A stretch of DNA of 59,696 nucleotides from CAZBWE01 sp964495465 (GCA_964495465.1 CAZBWE010000003.1:1-59696), one strand, 5' to 3'. Numbered from the stretch's first letter, positions 8,812 through 17,716 are shown. Notes: generated by a model not told the origin, from the letters alone. Program-made: numbers and translations.

Positions 8812-9663
8812 TTAATGTCTGAACTTTTCGAGGTATCTGCCATACCGATGCTCGCTGCTTCTCGTTATCATATCAATCATAGCCCGAACATTTTCATCGA
8901 GTTCGTTTTCTGCCGTCAGATATCCCCCTGCGGATTGTGCCAGGGCTTTTGCATTCCCCAGCAGTGTTCCGCCCTGGCGATAGAGTGTTTTGTATGCCTG
9001 GTATATATTTTCTTGTTGCCGCTGGCTCAGTCCTGCTCGTTTCATGCCTCGTTTGTTAACACCCCGGACCTTTGGCGGATAATGTCCGCTGACGATGAGA
9101 AAAGGCGGAACGTCCTTGTTAATTCCGGCAAATCCCGCGGCATAGCACCACTTGCCGAGAGTAACAAACTGGTGCAGCAGAACCATACCGCTTAGCCAGA
9201 CACCGGTTTCGATTCGGCAGTGTCCGCTTATCTGCGAATAGTTACTCATAATAATCTTATCTTCAAGAGTGCAGTCGTGCCCGATATGCACGCCTATCAT
9301 AAGGAGGTTGTCATTTCCTACTTTTGTAAATCTGCCTTGATAAATGCTCGTGTGGATTGTTACCTGCTCACGGAAGATATTATTATCGCCTATCACAAGT
9401 CCGCCAATCGGGTCATTCGAATTTAAACCCAAAAGCTGTGGACTGCCGCCTATTACACAATTGGCAAAAAAGTGGTTGTTGTTCCCGATAATGACGTTTT
9501 GGTTAATCACGACGTTGGCTTCAAGAGTTGTGCCGGCCCCGATGGAAACCCCGCTGTCAATAACACAGTTTGGACCGATTGTAATATCATCAGCCAGCTG
9601 GGCATCCTCGTGTATCACTGCGCTGGGATGTATCTTAAGCATTTTCGTATTGCAGTCTTTCAT
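8812..9663 (-). CDS. lpxA: UDP-N-acetylglucosamine O-acyltransferase
   Basis: First committed acyl transfer of lipid A synthesis: a 3-hydroxyacyl chain moves from ACP to UDP-GlcNAc (or UDP-GlcNAc3N). It has 283 residues, mostly left-handed beta-helix hexapeptide repeats in the first 190, then the helical C-terminal domain. The catalytic His is in IGVHIGHDCTLED near residue 130, and the conserved HQFVTLG block follows. The start at 9663 is preceded by a good GAGGA ribosome site, so it is preferred over the internal Met at residue 8. It sits between lpxC/fabZ and the Gfo/Idh/MocA gene in a minus-strand run. Confidence 0.97.
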   Translation of the reverse strand: MKDCNTKMLKIHPSAVIHEDAQLADDITIGPNCVIDSGVSIGAGTTLEANVVINQNVIIGNNNHFFANCVIGGSPQLLGLNSNDPIGGLVIGDNNIFREQVTIHTSIYQGRFTKVGNDNLLMIGVHIGHDCTLEDKIIMSNYSQISGHCRIETGVWLSGMVLLHQFVTLGKWCYAAGFAGINKDVPPFLIVSGHYPPKVRGVNKRGMKRAGLSQRQQENIYQAYKTLYRQGGTLLGNAKALAQSAGGYLTAENELDENVRAMIDMITRSSEHRYGRYLEKFRH

Positions 9664-9692
9664 TTTTGTTCCTCAGGATTTTCAATTGTGCA

Positions 9693-11003
9693 TTACGCCT
9701 TATCATCGTCAACAAGCATAAATTTTATTTGCGCCTCGGCGACAACCGTTGGGCCGACTATTGCCTTGCACCGGCATTGGGCGGTTCTTTTGCGAAGCCG
9801 TATCGTCTCGGAGGTGAGGATAAGCTGGTCGCCGGGAACGACGGATTTGCGCAATTTTACGTTGTCCATACTCAACAGGACGGCGAGTTTGCCGGTGTGT
9901 TCCAAACGCTGTGCAAACAACAGGCCCGAAACTTGGGCCATCGCTTCAACGATGAGGACACCGGGCATAATGGGCGTGCCCGGGAAATGGCCTTGGAAAA
10001 ACTGCTCATTGAAGCTTACGTTTTTTATGGCCTTTATTCGGGTGTCGCCGTCGATTTCAATTACCTTGTCCACTAACAGAAACGGGTATCTGTGCGGCAG
10101 AATCTTTGCAATCTGCCGAATATCTAAAAGCGCATCGGTGCCGTATGCCTGTATTCGTTCCTGCTGCTCGGCCGCCTCATACAATCTTCTCGCAAGCTGC
10201 TGGTTCAGCGTATGGCCGCTTTTATAAGCCACGATTCTGCCTTTGATGGCCCTGCCGACCAGTGCAAGGTCTCCGATTAAATCAACAATCTTATGCCTTG
10301 CACATTCGTTGGGAAATCTGTAGCTGTTCTTGATGGGGCCGTCCGAGTTGATAACAAGAATATCGCGGGGGCTGATGTGCGTTCCCACGCCGCGGGCTTG
10401 GAACTGCTTTGCCTCGGCCTCGAGCAAAAATGTTCGAGCCGGCGCCAGATGCTTTTCAAAGCTCTCCGGTGTAAGCCGATAACTGAAAATCTGTCTGCCG
10501 ATTCCGGTATGGCCGCTATAATCCAGGTCGTAGGTGATATTTAATCCGTCGTCCGCATACGGAAGGGCATATATCGAGGCGTCGCCGACAACAATGCTGA
10601 CCGGCTCTCTGATTATAAATTCTTTTCGGTCTGCCTGCTGCTCATTTATCCCTGCGCGTTTGAGGACCTTGAAATACACAGAACTGCTGCAATCAGGCGC
10701 CGGAAGCTCCGGGCCGCTGACTTCCACAACCAGATTGTCAATCTCCATTGCTGCTATGGCAGCCAAGCAATGCTCAACAGTTTCAATGCTGATGGAACCT
10801 TTCTTTATCGTTGTGCGCCGGCTCCGCTCGGCAAGATTGGGCACAACTGCGCTTATCCTGACCGCATCGGGCACATCAGTACGGATGAAAACCACGCCGG
10901 AATTAACAGCAGCCGGGCGAAAAGTAACATTTGCCTCCTGACCGCTGAACAGGCCTATGCCATTGAGTTTGCATTCGGTTTTTATTGTTTTTTGCGGCTT
11001 CAT
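9693..11003 (-). CDS. lpxC-fabZ: Bifunctional UDP-3-O-acyl-GlcNAc deacetylase / 3-hydroxyacyl-ACP dehydratase
   Basis: A 436-residue fusion. Residues 1 to about 280 are LpxC, the zinc deacetylase that commits the cell to lipid A: VEHCLAAIAAME near residue 76 holds a zinc His, CARHKIVDLIGDL near 232 holds the second His and Asp, and SGHTLNQQLA the later His. Residues about 290-436 are FabZ, the dehydratase of fatty-acid elongation, with LPHRYPFLLVDKV and the active-site segment GHFPGTPIMPGVLIVEAMAQ. The same fusion is known in Bacteroidetes and related groups. It joins two enzymes competing for the 3-hydroxyacyl-ACP pool. It is flanked by lpxA and lpxD on the same strand. Confidence 0.97.
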   Translation of the reverse strand: MKPQKTIKTECKLNGIGLFSGQEANVTFRPAAVNSGVVFIRTDVPDAVRISAVVPNLAERSRRTTIKKGSISIETVEHCLAAIAAMEIDNLVVEVSGPELPAPDCSSSVYFKVLKRAGINEQQADRKEFIIREPVSIVVGDASIYALPYADDGLNITYDLDYSGHTGIGRQIFSYRLTPESFEKHLAPARTFLLEAEAKQFQARGVGTHISPRDILVINSDGPIKNSYRFPNECARHKIVDLIGDLALVGRAIKGRIVAYKSGHTLNQQLARRLYEAAEQQERIQAYGTDALLDIRQIAKILPHRYPFLLVDKVIEIDGDTRIKAIKNVSFNEQFFQGHFPGTPIMPGVLIVEAMAQVSGLLFAQRLEHTGKLAVLLSMDNVKLRKSVVPGDQLILTSETIRLRKRTAQCRCKAIVGPTVVAEAQIKFMLVDDDKA

Positions 11004-11020
11004 AATAGTGAGTCAGGAGC

Positions 11021-11090
11021 ATTTACGATTTACGATTTTTGATTTCCGATTTGCAATTGGCAATCGGCAATCGTAAATCGGAAATCCCAG
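11021..11090. repeat. Degenerate heptanucleotide repeat, ten 7-base units
   Basis: The spacer between lpxD and lpxC/fabZ divides exactly into ten 7-base units that all start with AT: ATTTACG twice, then ATTTTTG, ATTTCCG, ATTTGCA, ATTGGCA, ATCGGCA, ATCGTAA, ATCGGAA and ATCCCAG. Neighbouring units differ by one to three bases. Similar 7-base-periodic stretches occur at other spacers in this window. Function unknown. Confidence 0.75.
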
Positions 11091-11093
11091 TCG

Positions 11094-12131
11094 CTATTTG
11101 TCCTTTTCAAGTTCTTCTATTCTATTGACCATCTGCTTGAACTGCTCAGCCATTTTCGGCAGACGCATCAGCGAGCTGACTATTCTGAATGCTTTTCTCT
11201 TGTCAATCGCAGGTGTCCAGGCTACCTGCCGGCCGGCTTCGATGTTATTTGCAACACCGGCCTGGGCACTTATCATTGTGCCGTCTCCTATCTCGATATT
11301 ATCTGCCAGGCCGACTTGGCCGCCTAAAACCACACCGTCGCCTAGCTTGCAGCTGCCGGAAATACCGACCTGGCCGGCTATCAAACAGCATTTGCCAATC
11401 ACCACGTTATGAGCGATTTGCACGAGGTTGTCTATCTTTGTGCCGGCCCCGATTATAGTATTGCCGAACTTCGCCCTGTCGATGCAGCAGTTGGCGCCTA
11501 TCTCCACAAAATCTTCAATCACCACTCCGCCATTGTGCGGAATGAGTTTATGAGTGCCGTCGATAAACGAATAACCAAAGCCGGTCGAGCCGATGGTGCT
11601 GTTTGCCTGGATGATGACATTGTTGCCTATTTGGCAGTTATGGTGGATGACGACATTGCTGTCAAGTTGGCAGTTTTTGCCGATTTTTGTATTCTCGCCT
11701 ATTTTGCAGCCGCTGCCGATTATGCTGTTCTCGCCTATCTCGACATTGTCATCGATTACGGCATTTGGCTCGATGGATATGTCCTCAGCCAGTTTGACAT
11801 TCTTTCCGAGCCTTGCGCTCGGGTCAATTTCTCTTGTCGGCTTTTTCAATTCGGGCGCAAAGATGTTCAATACCTCTATCAAGGCAGTATCAACATTTTT
11901 GACAATTAGCTGAGCCCCGTTGTAACCCTCGATGCTCTTTTGCACAATAGCCGCCGCTGCCCGCGATTTTATGAGGGCCGCTATGTGTTTGTCGCTTTTG
12001 ACAAACGTGATGTCATTCTCGCCGGCTGCCTCTACAGGACCGATGGCGCTTATCTTCCCTTGGGCCTGGCCGCCTGTGTTAACCAGCTCGGCGCCGAGGC
12101 GCTTAGCTAACTGTTCAACCGTCAGTTTCAT
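11094..12131 (-). CDS. lpxD: UDP-3-O-(3-hydroxyacyl)glucosamine N-acyltransferase
   Basis: Third step of lipid A synthesis: adds the N-linked 3-hydroxyacyl chain from ACP. It has 345 residues. An N-terminal uridine-binding domain (residues 1-100, MKLTVEQLAKRLGAELVN) is followed by about 25 left-handed beta-helix hexapeptide turns (for example LGKNVKLAEDISIEPNAVI). LVQIAHNVVIGKCCLIAG near residue 240 carries the expected catalytic His. A short C-terminal helix (QFKQMVNRIEELEKDK) fits the family's trimer-forming end. It lies between skp and lpxC/fabZ, matching the usual bamA-skp-lpx gene order. Confidence 0.97.
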   Translation of the reverse strand: MKLTVEQLAKRLGAELVNTGGQAQGKISAIGPVEAAGENDITFVKSDKHIAALIKSRAAAAIVQKSIEGYNGAQLIVKNVDTALIEVLNIFAPELKKPTREIDPSARLGKNVKLAEDISIEPNAVIDDNVEIGENSIIGSGCKIGENTKIGKNCQLDSNVVIHHNCQIGNNVIIQANSTIGSTGFGYSFIDGTHKLIPHNGGVVIEDFVEIGANCCIDRAKFGNTIIGAGTKIDNLVQIAHNVVIGKCCLIAGQVGISGSCKLGDGVVLGGQVGLADNIEIGDGTMISAQAGVANNIEAGRQVAWTPAIDKRKAFRIVSSLMRLPKMAEQFKQMVNRIEELEKDK

Positions 12132-12267
12132 TTTAATTTAATCACCGAGTTCACAAAATTTATGCTGCGAAGTTATCAGGGCACGATGTAAAGTCAAAAA
12201 TCCGGCATTGAGAGTGTCCAATTCTGATTTCTGTATTTTTTCCTGTTTTGCTTTCGGAGTCGTTTTT

Positions 12268-12855
12268 CTATTTGGCATCGAGTTTGTTTGTTACATCATC
12301 GGTGATATCCGGACACCCGTCGCTATACAGCAGTTTGTGCGTGCTCAAAGTCAGCATAAGCTCATCGGTGCTCATTGCGGGAAACTCGACCTCGCCCTTT
12401 TCGAGGACCAGGTCGAAACCTTTTGCTTCAGCCAGTTCACGCGTTATCTGCAAAACTTCTTTATAAAGGTTTTCGGTCCATTGCTGGTCTTTTGCCATTC
12501 GCTGCTGGCTGTTGAACTGTCGGCTGGCTTCGAGTTGTGCCTGTTTTTCCAGCACTTCCTTGACCTGTGCCAGATAGTCGCTGCTGCCGGATTTCAGCGC
12601 TCTAATCCCGATTTTCTGGGTTTCGATTTCATTTTGAAGCTTCTTTTCTTCCGCTTCCCACCTGGCCTGCTCAGAAAGGGCATCAGCCCTGTAGCTTGCG
12701 TTTCTCTTGCAATCGCGAAAGACCTTGCGAATATTGACAACGCCAATCTTAACGGCGGTTTTCTCCTCCTTCGGCTCACCCTGGGTAGGGCCAAAGCAAA
12801 TAAACAAAACAACTGCTATCATCAGGCAGCTTATGACCATCGCTTTAGTTTTCAT
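12268..12855 (-). CDS. skp: OmpH/Skp-family periplasmic chaperone
   Basis: Holds unfolded outer-membrane proteins on their way to BamA. It has 195 residues with a signal peptide (hydrophobic residues about 5-24, likely cut after TQG). The mature part is dominated by long charged helices with coiled-coil character (KNASYRADALSEQARWEAEE, later QLEASRQFNSQQRMAKDQQ), typical of Skp tentacles, and VVNIRKVFRDCKR near the start matches the family's opening strand. It sits directly after bamA and before lpxD in the same direction. Family level is firm. Confidence 0.9.
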   Translation of the reverse strand: MKTKAMVISCLMIAVVLFICFGPTQGEPKEEKTAVKIGVVNIRKVFRDCKRNASYRADALSEQARWEAEEKKLQNEIETQKIGIRALKSGSSDYLAQVKEVLEKQAQLEASRQFNSQQRMAKDQQWTENLYKEVLQITRELAEAKGFDLVLEKGEVEFPAMSTDELMLTLSTHKLLYSDGCPDITDDVTNKLDAK

Positions 12856-12891
12856 AAATTATCCTTTCCATTTATGCTCTGATTGACGACG

Positions 12892-12938
12892 TACCACAGC
12901 CATCTTGGCTGTGGTATCACGGGCTTCCAGCCCGTGAT
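12892..12938. repeat. Paired-hairpin REP-like element, copy 1
   Basis: Two adjacent hairpins between bamA and skp. The first has arms TACCACAGCC/GGCTGTGGTA around loop ATCTT (12892-12916). The second has arms ATCACGGGCT/AGCCCGTGAT around TCC (12916-12938). The second hairpin and the loop pattern recur at 22734-22783. It may also act on mRNA stability or termination between the two genes. Confidence 0.75.
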
Positions 12939-12953
12939 ATCCTGAACAGCGGC

Positions 12954-15182
12954 TCAAAACAGTGCCCCAACGGAGAAGCTGAAGACCCGTGTATCATCTT
13001 CGCTGTCTTTCATAAACGGCGTAGCAAGCTCGAACCTCATAGGCACAGGCCCGAACCACTGCGGTATCATTATCTGGACGCCGATTCCCACGGATGCACG
13101 GACACCGCCGGTGTCAATCGCACCGCCGTCAACGAAAAACAGCGCCGCAAAATCCTGGCTTGTTATAGGCACACTCACCTCGGTGCTGCCGAGGATTATC
13201 CATTCGCTTCCGATTGGGTCTTTCCGTTCTGGATTGGCGACACCCGTCTGAAGACCTCTTTTACTGACGCCTCGATAATCAAAACCCCTTATGCCGTAAT
13301 AACCGGTGCCGCCGCCGTAAAACCTCTCGAAAGGCGGCGCACTGCCTACCGTTGTTGCCGCGAGAAGCTTGGTGGCCAGGATGGTCTTTTGCTCGGCCAG
13401 GTCCGTATGGATAGTGTTGTATCGCCTGTAAACTCCGCTCAAGATGCCGAAATTGTGGTCGCCAGCGACCTGTTCGTAGCTGGCACCAAAATTATAGCCG
13501 CTGCTTGGATTAAATCTGTCGTCGGTTAAGTCCCTTCCGACGCCGAGCCGGACTCCCATAAGTGAGTTACTGCCCTTGACCTTTGTAATTTCTGTTGGGG
13601 CGTCGGTATCAATATCGTCAACATCGACATTTTCACATCGGACGCTGATGCTTCTTCTCCAGTCGTTTTTATATCGTTTTTCGAGCGACACATATCCTTT
13701 TGTTCTTCCCTCATCGTAACTTTCTCTATACCTCATCCAGCTCGAGCCGGCTACTTCGAGCGAGGTTGGTTTGTTGTGGAAATACGGCTCGGTGAACGAT
13801 ATTGAATATTCGCTGACCTCGGTTCCGGGTGACAGAGAGATTCTCAGGGTCTGGCCTGCGCCTTTGAATCCCTTTCCCGTGATAAAATCTTTGAAGCTTT
13901 TCGGCCAGTCGGTGATATCGAAATTCCTTTGTTGATATACGAACTGTCCTACGACATCGGCGTCGCTGGATACTCCGCCGCCTACCATTATTGCGCCGGT
14001 CTGTCCTTCTTTTATGTTTACATAAGTATCCTGAACGAGCACATCCGGCTCATCCGGGTCGTATGTATATGGTTCGCTGACAGGCCTGATAGCTACCTCC
14101 TCGGCCATAACCATCGCTCTGACCTCTCTCTCCAGTTTTCCGTCGCCTTCTTTAGGTGCGATATCGGCGTTGTAGAACTGCCCCGGTATAAAGTCATACT
14201 CGTCAAGCACCCGACGGACGACTTTGTCCTGTGTCTGCTGGTTGCCGGTTATATCGATTCGCCCGATTCGAAACTGCCTGCCCTCGCTGACATCGAACTC
14301 GATGTTGACAACATCGGCGGCGGTGACATATGCAGGTCTTTGCTCGACCTTCGCATTGATATAACCGCGTTCGCGATAAATTTTTCTCATCTTCCCGGCA
14401 TGCAGCTCAGCTGCTCGTCTTCGGTAAACATCGCCCTGCCGCAGCTTAAATTCCTCCAGCAGGGTCTCGCCGTCGATGCGCTGGTTGCCGGCGAGGATGA
14501 TTTTGTTGACGGTGTAAACCGGCCCTTCATCGATGGTGAAGGTGATATGGACATTTTTGTTGTCGTCGGAGAACCGCAGCAGCTTATTTACACTGACGTT
14601 CAGATAACCCTCATCATAATAGGCGATTTTGAGCTTCTCTACATCTTCAGCCAGTGCTTCCTCGTTGTAGTAACACGGCCTGACGAGCCATTTCCTGGTT
14701 TTTGCTGTTACGACTTTTGTCAGCGAGCGTGTTTTGATATTCTTGTTACCGCTGAATTTAATCGATGCGATTTTAATCCTCGGCCCCTCATTGATGGCGT
14801 AGAATACTTCGCCCCTGTTTAGCTTGTTGCTGTCCAGCAGAACTTCGACAAAGGGAAAACCATTGTTTCGATAGAATTCAATCAGGGTCGTTCTGTATGC
14901 TTCAGCCAGGACTGGGTCGATGTAGTCGCCTCTTTTGAAGCCCAGTTTCTTTTCCAGTGTCTTGCTTTTATAAGCGTTGTTGCCGGTAAAATCTATCGAC
15001 CGGATGATTTCCCTTTTACCGGAGGTTGCGGCAATCCTTTCCATCCTTTCTTTGTCGATAGCGGGCTGCTGTTGCGCACAACCTGCCCCTGTGCTCACAA
15101 GCGCAATCGATATAACAGCAATCAGAACAAAAGCAGGCAGCGAAACTGCCTGGCAATGGTCAGGACTCTGGTTTAACTGCAT
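12954..15182 (-). CDS. bamA: Outer-membrane protein assembly factor BamA
   Basis: Essential beta-barrel insertase. It has 742 residues. An N-terminal hydrophobic signal segment ends at GAGC near residue 35; this could be a lipoprotein-type Cys, unusual for BamA, or just a Cys near an ordinary cleavage site. Four POTRA-like repeats follow, each opening with an IxxIxFxGNxx pattern (about residues 60, 137, 225 and 304), against five in E. coli. The C-terminal half is a 16-strand Omp85 barrel with the lid motif YGIRGF near residue 620, and the final residue is Phe, as expected for barrel insertion. It leads the bamA-skp-lpx run. Confidence 0.97.
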   Translation of the reverse strand: MQLNQSPDHCQAVSLPAFVLIAVISIALVSTGAGCAQQQPAIDKERMERIAATSGKREIIRSIDFTGNNAYKSKTLEKKLGFKRGDYIDPVLAEAYRTTLIEFYRNNGFPFVEVLLDSNKLNRGEVFYAINEGPRIKIASIKFSGNKNIKTRSLTKVVTAKTRKWLVRPCYYNEEALAEDVEKLKIAYYDEGYLNVSVNKLLRFSDDNKNVHITFTIDEGPVYTVNKIILAGNQRIDGETLLEEFKLRQGDVYRRRAAELHAGKMRKIYRERGYINAKVEQRPAYVTAADVVNIEFDVSEGRQFRIGRIDITGNQQTQDKVVRRVLDEYDFIPGQFYNADIAPKEGDGKLEREVRAMVMAEEVAIRPVSEPYTYDPDEPDVLVQDTYVNIKEGQTGAIMVGGGVSSDADVVGQFVYQQRNFDITDWPKSFKDFITGKGFKGAGQTLRISLSPGTEVSEYSISFTEPYFHNKPTSLEVAGSSWMRYRESYDEGRTKGYVSLEKRYKNDWRRSISVRCENVDVDDIDTDAPTEITKVKGSNSLMGVRLGVGRDLTDDRFNPSSGYNFGASYEQVAGDHNFGILSGVYRRYNTIHTDLAEQKTILATKLLAATTVGSAPPFERFYGGGTGYYGIRGFDYRGVSKRGLQTGVANPERKDPIGSEWIILGSTEVSVPITSQDFAALFFVDGGAIDTGGVRASVGIGVQIMIPQWFGPVPMRFELATPFMKDSEDDTRVFSFSVGALF

Positions 15183-15215
15183 ATTTATACCTTTAGAAAT
15201 TTTGCATTCCCCCTG

Positions 15216-16685
15216 TTAGAACGGCACAGCTTGCTCTTCTGCGAAGGAGGCGTTTTCGAACCGTGTATATTTCTCTCTGAATACAAGCGATACGGCACCG
15301 GTCGGGCCGTTACGCTGCTTGGCTACTATCAGCTCGGCCTTATTGTCCTGGACGTAATCTTCTTCGCCGCGATGGTAGTAATCTTCGCGGTGCAGCAAGA
15401 TTACAACATCGGCGTCCTGCTCGATACTGCCGCTTTCGCGCAGGTCGCTCATTCTCGGCCTGTGGCCCTCCCTGCCCTCCGGCGACCGGTTTAACTGGCT
15501 CATAACGACAACCGGGATGTTCAGCTCCCTCGCCAGGGACTTGATATATCTTGAAATTGTCGTGATTTCCTGCTGGCGCGATTCCACCCTAATTCCCATA
15601 TGCATCAACTGCAGATAATCCACGAAAATGACACGGATATTATATAAGCTTTTCAGCCTTCTTGCCTTGGCCCGAAGCTCGAGCGGCGTCATTGTCGATG
15701 TGTCGTCAATATAAATCGGCGCATCATATATCTCGCCGCAGACATCCTTTAGCTGCTCCTTGTTGTCGGTATCGAGCATTCCCTTTCGGACCTTCTGGCT
15801 GTCAAAGCCGCCTATACTGCACAAAAATCTCTCGGCAAGCTGCTGCTGGCCCATCTCCAGCGAGAATATGGCCACCGGAATTTTCTCCTGCACGCCGATA
15901 TGCTCAGCCATATTCAGCGCGAGGGCCGTCTTTCCCATACTTGGTCTTCCCGCTACGACAACCATCTCTCCGTTTTGCAGGCCACAGGTTAAATCATCAA
16001 GCTCATAGTAACCCGTCGCCAGGCCGGTGACTAATTTGCCGTCGCGTTTTTCAATAAGCTCGTAGGCCTGCGTAATCAAATCCTTCAGCGTGCTGGCTTT
16101 ACCTGTTATTTTTTTGTCGGTAATGGCAAAAATCTTGCGCTCGGCCTCATCGAGCGTCTCGCTTGTTTCGGTGCTCTGGTTGTAGGCCTCATCCATAATA
16201 TCGCTGGCCGCCTGAATTATCTCACGCAGTAGCATCTTATCTTTTACAATGCCGGTATAATACATCACGTTGGCCGTGGTGGGCACCGAATCTACAATCC
16301 TGATGATATACTCGACACCGCCGGCTGCGTCGAGCTGCTTACGCCGCTCGAGTTCGTCTCGCAGCAGAACACCGTCGAGAACACCGCCTTTGTGTTTTTC
16401 ATATAGGGCGATTATTGCATCGAATATGTAGCGGTGCTCCATCCGGTAAAAAGACTCGGCATTGAGATGCTCGACGACCTGCCCGATGCATTCCGGGTCG
16501 ATTATCATCGAGCCAAGAACCGCTGCCTCAGCCGCCAGCGACTCAGGCATACTCTTGGTCCCATCAAACGATTTTCCGCTGTTGCCAACGGATGTTTTAC
16601 TTTTCCTGGGTGCAGTCGAAGCCGCGGCGTAGCCCCTGGGGGACAAAGCCGGGTCGATAGTCTTTGTTCGTCCGTTATTGGCCAT
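15216..16685 (-). CDS. dnaB: Replicative DNA helicase
   Basis: Hexameric 5'-3' helicase at the replication fork. The start is set at 16685 (MANNGRTKTIDPALS), because GGAGGACC lies just upstream; an upstream in-frame Met at 16745 has no such site. It has 489 residues. The first 50 are a basic, low-complexity leader, then the N-terminal primase-interaction domain (SLAAEAAVLGSMIIDPE), a linker, and the RecA-like motor with Walker A VAGRPSMGKTALAL near residue 215, Walker B VIFVDYLQLMH, and the arginine-finger region near the C-terminus. It is the last gene of the rpsF-ssb-rpsR-rplI-dnaB run, separated from rplI by a 428-base spacer with nested hairpins. Confidence 0.97.
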   Translation of the reverse strand: MANNGRTKTIDPALSPRGYAAASTAPRKSKTSVGNSGKSFDGTKSMPESLAAEAAVLGSMIIDPECIGQVVEHLNAESFYRMEHRYIFDAIIALYEKHKGGVLDGVLLRDELERRKQLDAAGGVEYIIRIVDSVPTTANVMYYTGIVKDKMLLREIIQAASDIMDEAYNQSTETSETLDEAERKIFAITDKKITGKASTLKDLITQAYELIEKRDGKLVTGLATGYYELDDLTCGLQNGEMVVVAGRPSMGKTALALNMAEHIGVQEKIPVAIFSLEMGQQQLAERFLCSIGGFDSQKVRKGMLDTDNKEQLKDVCGEIYDAPIYIDDTSTMTPLELRAKARRLKSLYNIRVIFVDYLQLMHMGIRVESRQQEITTISRYIKSLARELNIPVVVMSQLNRSPEGREGHRPRMSDLRESGSIEQDADVVILLHREDYYHRGEEDYVQDNKAELIVAKQRNGPTGAVSLVFREKYTRFENASFAEEQAVPF

Positions 16686-16860
16686 AATCGGTCCTCCATA
16701 ACAAACTTGGCATTTTACCTGCCAGTGGGTATTGCTGTCAAACAATTGTTTTTACGATTGTTAAACCCTATTTTAACGCTTTTTTGACTTATATCTTTCG
16801 ACCCGAGACCATATATTGTCATCATGAGGTGGAGCCGAAGAATATGCGCATAAAAAAAAA

Positions 16861-16951
16861 CAGTCCTGAGGACCCCTGACGGAGGACTGGGAGCGGAGGG
16901 AGAGGAAAGGGAGGAAAAAACCCAGTCCTCCATCAGGAGCCCCTAAGACTG
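16861..16951 (-). terminator. Nested inverted repeats with two T tracts between rplI and dnaB: tandem terminator or attenuator
   Basis: Read on the minus strand (rplI to dnaB), two 29-base blocks each begin CAGTC and end GACTG. Block 1 (16951-16923) folds as CAGTC/GACTG with an inner CTCC/GGAG stem and is followed, after GG, by six T (16920-16915). Block 2 (16889-16861) folds as CAGTCCT/AGGACTG and is followed at once by nine T (16860-16852). The end of block 1 can instead pair with the start of block 2 as a 17-base stem with one mismatch (16921-16937 with 16875-16891). The pairings exclude one another, as in attenuators. A homopyrimidine spacer separates the blocks. The rest of the 16686-17113 spacer shows no gene. 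Confidence 0.65.
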
Positions 16952-17113
16952 CAGAAATCACGTTTTAAGGCGGGAACAATCCTTGGCCAGCTTAAAAACT
17001 CACTTATTTTCTTCCTCTTGAAGCTGTTTTGATTATAGCATAATCAAGTGGCCTTTTCAAGGGGGTCAGGAGAATTTTTTGGACTTTTCAGATATTTTTT
17101 TTGAGCTTCGAAC

Positions 17114-17716
17114 CTACTTTTCGGCGGTCTCAGGCGGCTTTTCGGCTTTCGGCTGACTTTGCTCTGGCGAATTCTGCTCAGAAGGTGCGTTTGAGCCCTC
17201 GTCACTGGCCGGTGCGGAGACATCTCCTTGCGGCTCGCCTCGCTTGCTGTCTTGCCTTTGGCTCTCCGAAGCGGAAGCGGGCACGACAACAACGTTGACC
17301 GCAGCGCTCAAATCCTTGTCGTATTTGAGAATCACCGAATGGGTGCCGAGCCGCTTTATGTGTTCCGGTAGTTGCACAACATCATCGGCAACCTCGAAGC
17401 CCTGTGAACGCAGGTTGGCTGCTATCTGCTCTGCGGTTATAGAGCCGAACAATACTCCCTGTTCGTTGGCCTTTGCCGCCAGGACCGCTTCTGCGCCTTC
17501 GACGGCCTTTGCCGCTTCTTCCATACGTTTTCTCTCGTGTATCCTTTGCTCGGCGCGTTTGGCTTTATCCTTGGCAAGGGCTTTTTGATTTGCCTCGGTC
17601 GCTATCTTTGCCAGACCCTGCGGGAGCAAATAGTTTCTCGCATAGCCTTCGCTGACGTTGACCACATCGCCCAGCCAGCCGAGTGTTTTGACATCTTCAC
17701 AAAGCAAAACCTTCAT
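17114..17716 (-). CDS. rplI: 50S ribosomal protein L9 with an extended tail
   Basis: Large-subunit protein spanning from 23S rRNA toward the neighbouring ribosome. It has 200 residues against about 150 normally. Residues 1-50 hold the N-terminal domain (MKVLLCEDVKTLGWLGDVVN, YARNYLLPQGLA), then the long connecting helix (residues 42-80) and the C-terminal RNA-binding domain to about residue 145. The last 50 residues are a disordered Ser/Glu/Pro/Lys tail (for example DEGSNAPSEQNSPEQSQPK), an addition to the family core. It lies 43 bases after rpsR and before the hairpin region upstream of dnaB. Confidence 0.96.
   Translation of the reverse strand: MKVLLCEDVKTLGWLGDVVNVSEGYARNYLLPQGLAKIATEANQKALAKDKAKRAEQRIHERKRMEEAAKAVEGAEAVLAAKANEQGVLFGSITAEQIAANLRSQGFEVADDVVQLPEHIKRLGTHSVILKYDKDLSAAVNVVVVPASASESQRQDSKRGEPQGDVSAPASDEGSNAPSEQNSPEQSQPKAEKPPETAEK

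Noticed and set aside
12208..12882. Long plus-strand open frame opposite skp
   Set aside because: It lies antisense to the skp gene, which has a signal peptide and family features; the opposite frame looks like a by-product of codon bias.
13929..14822. 297-codon plus-strand frame opposite bamA
   Set aside because: Antisense to clear POTRA domains; its translation shows no domain or start signal.
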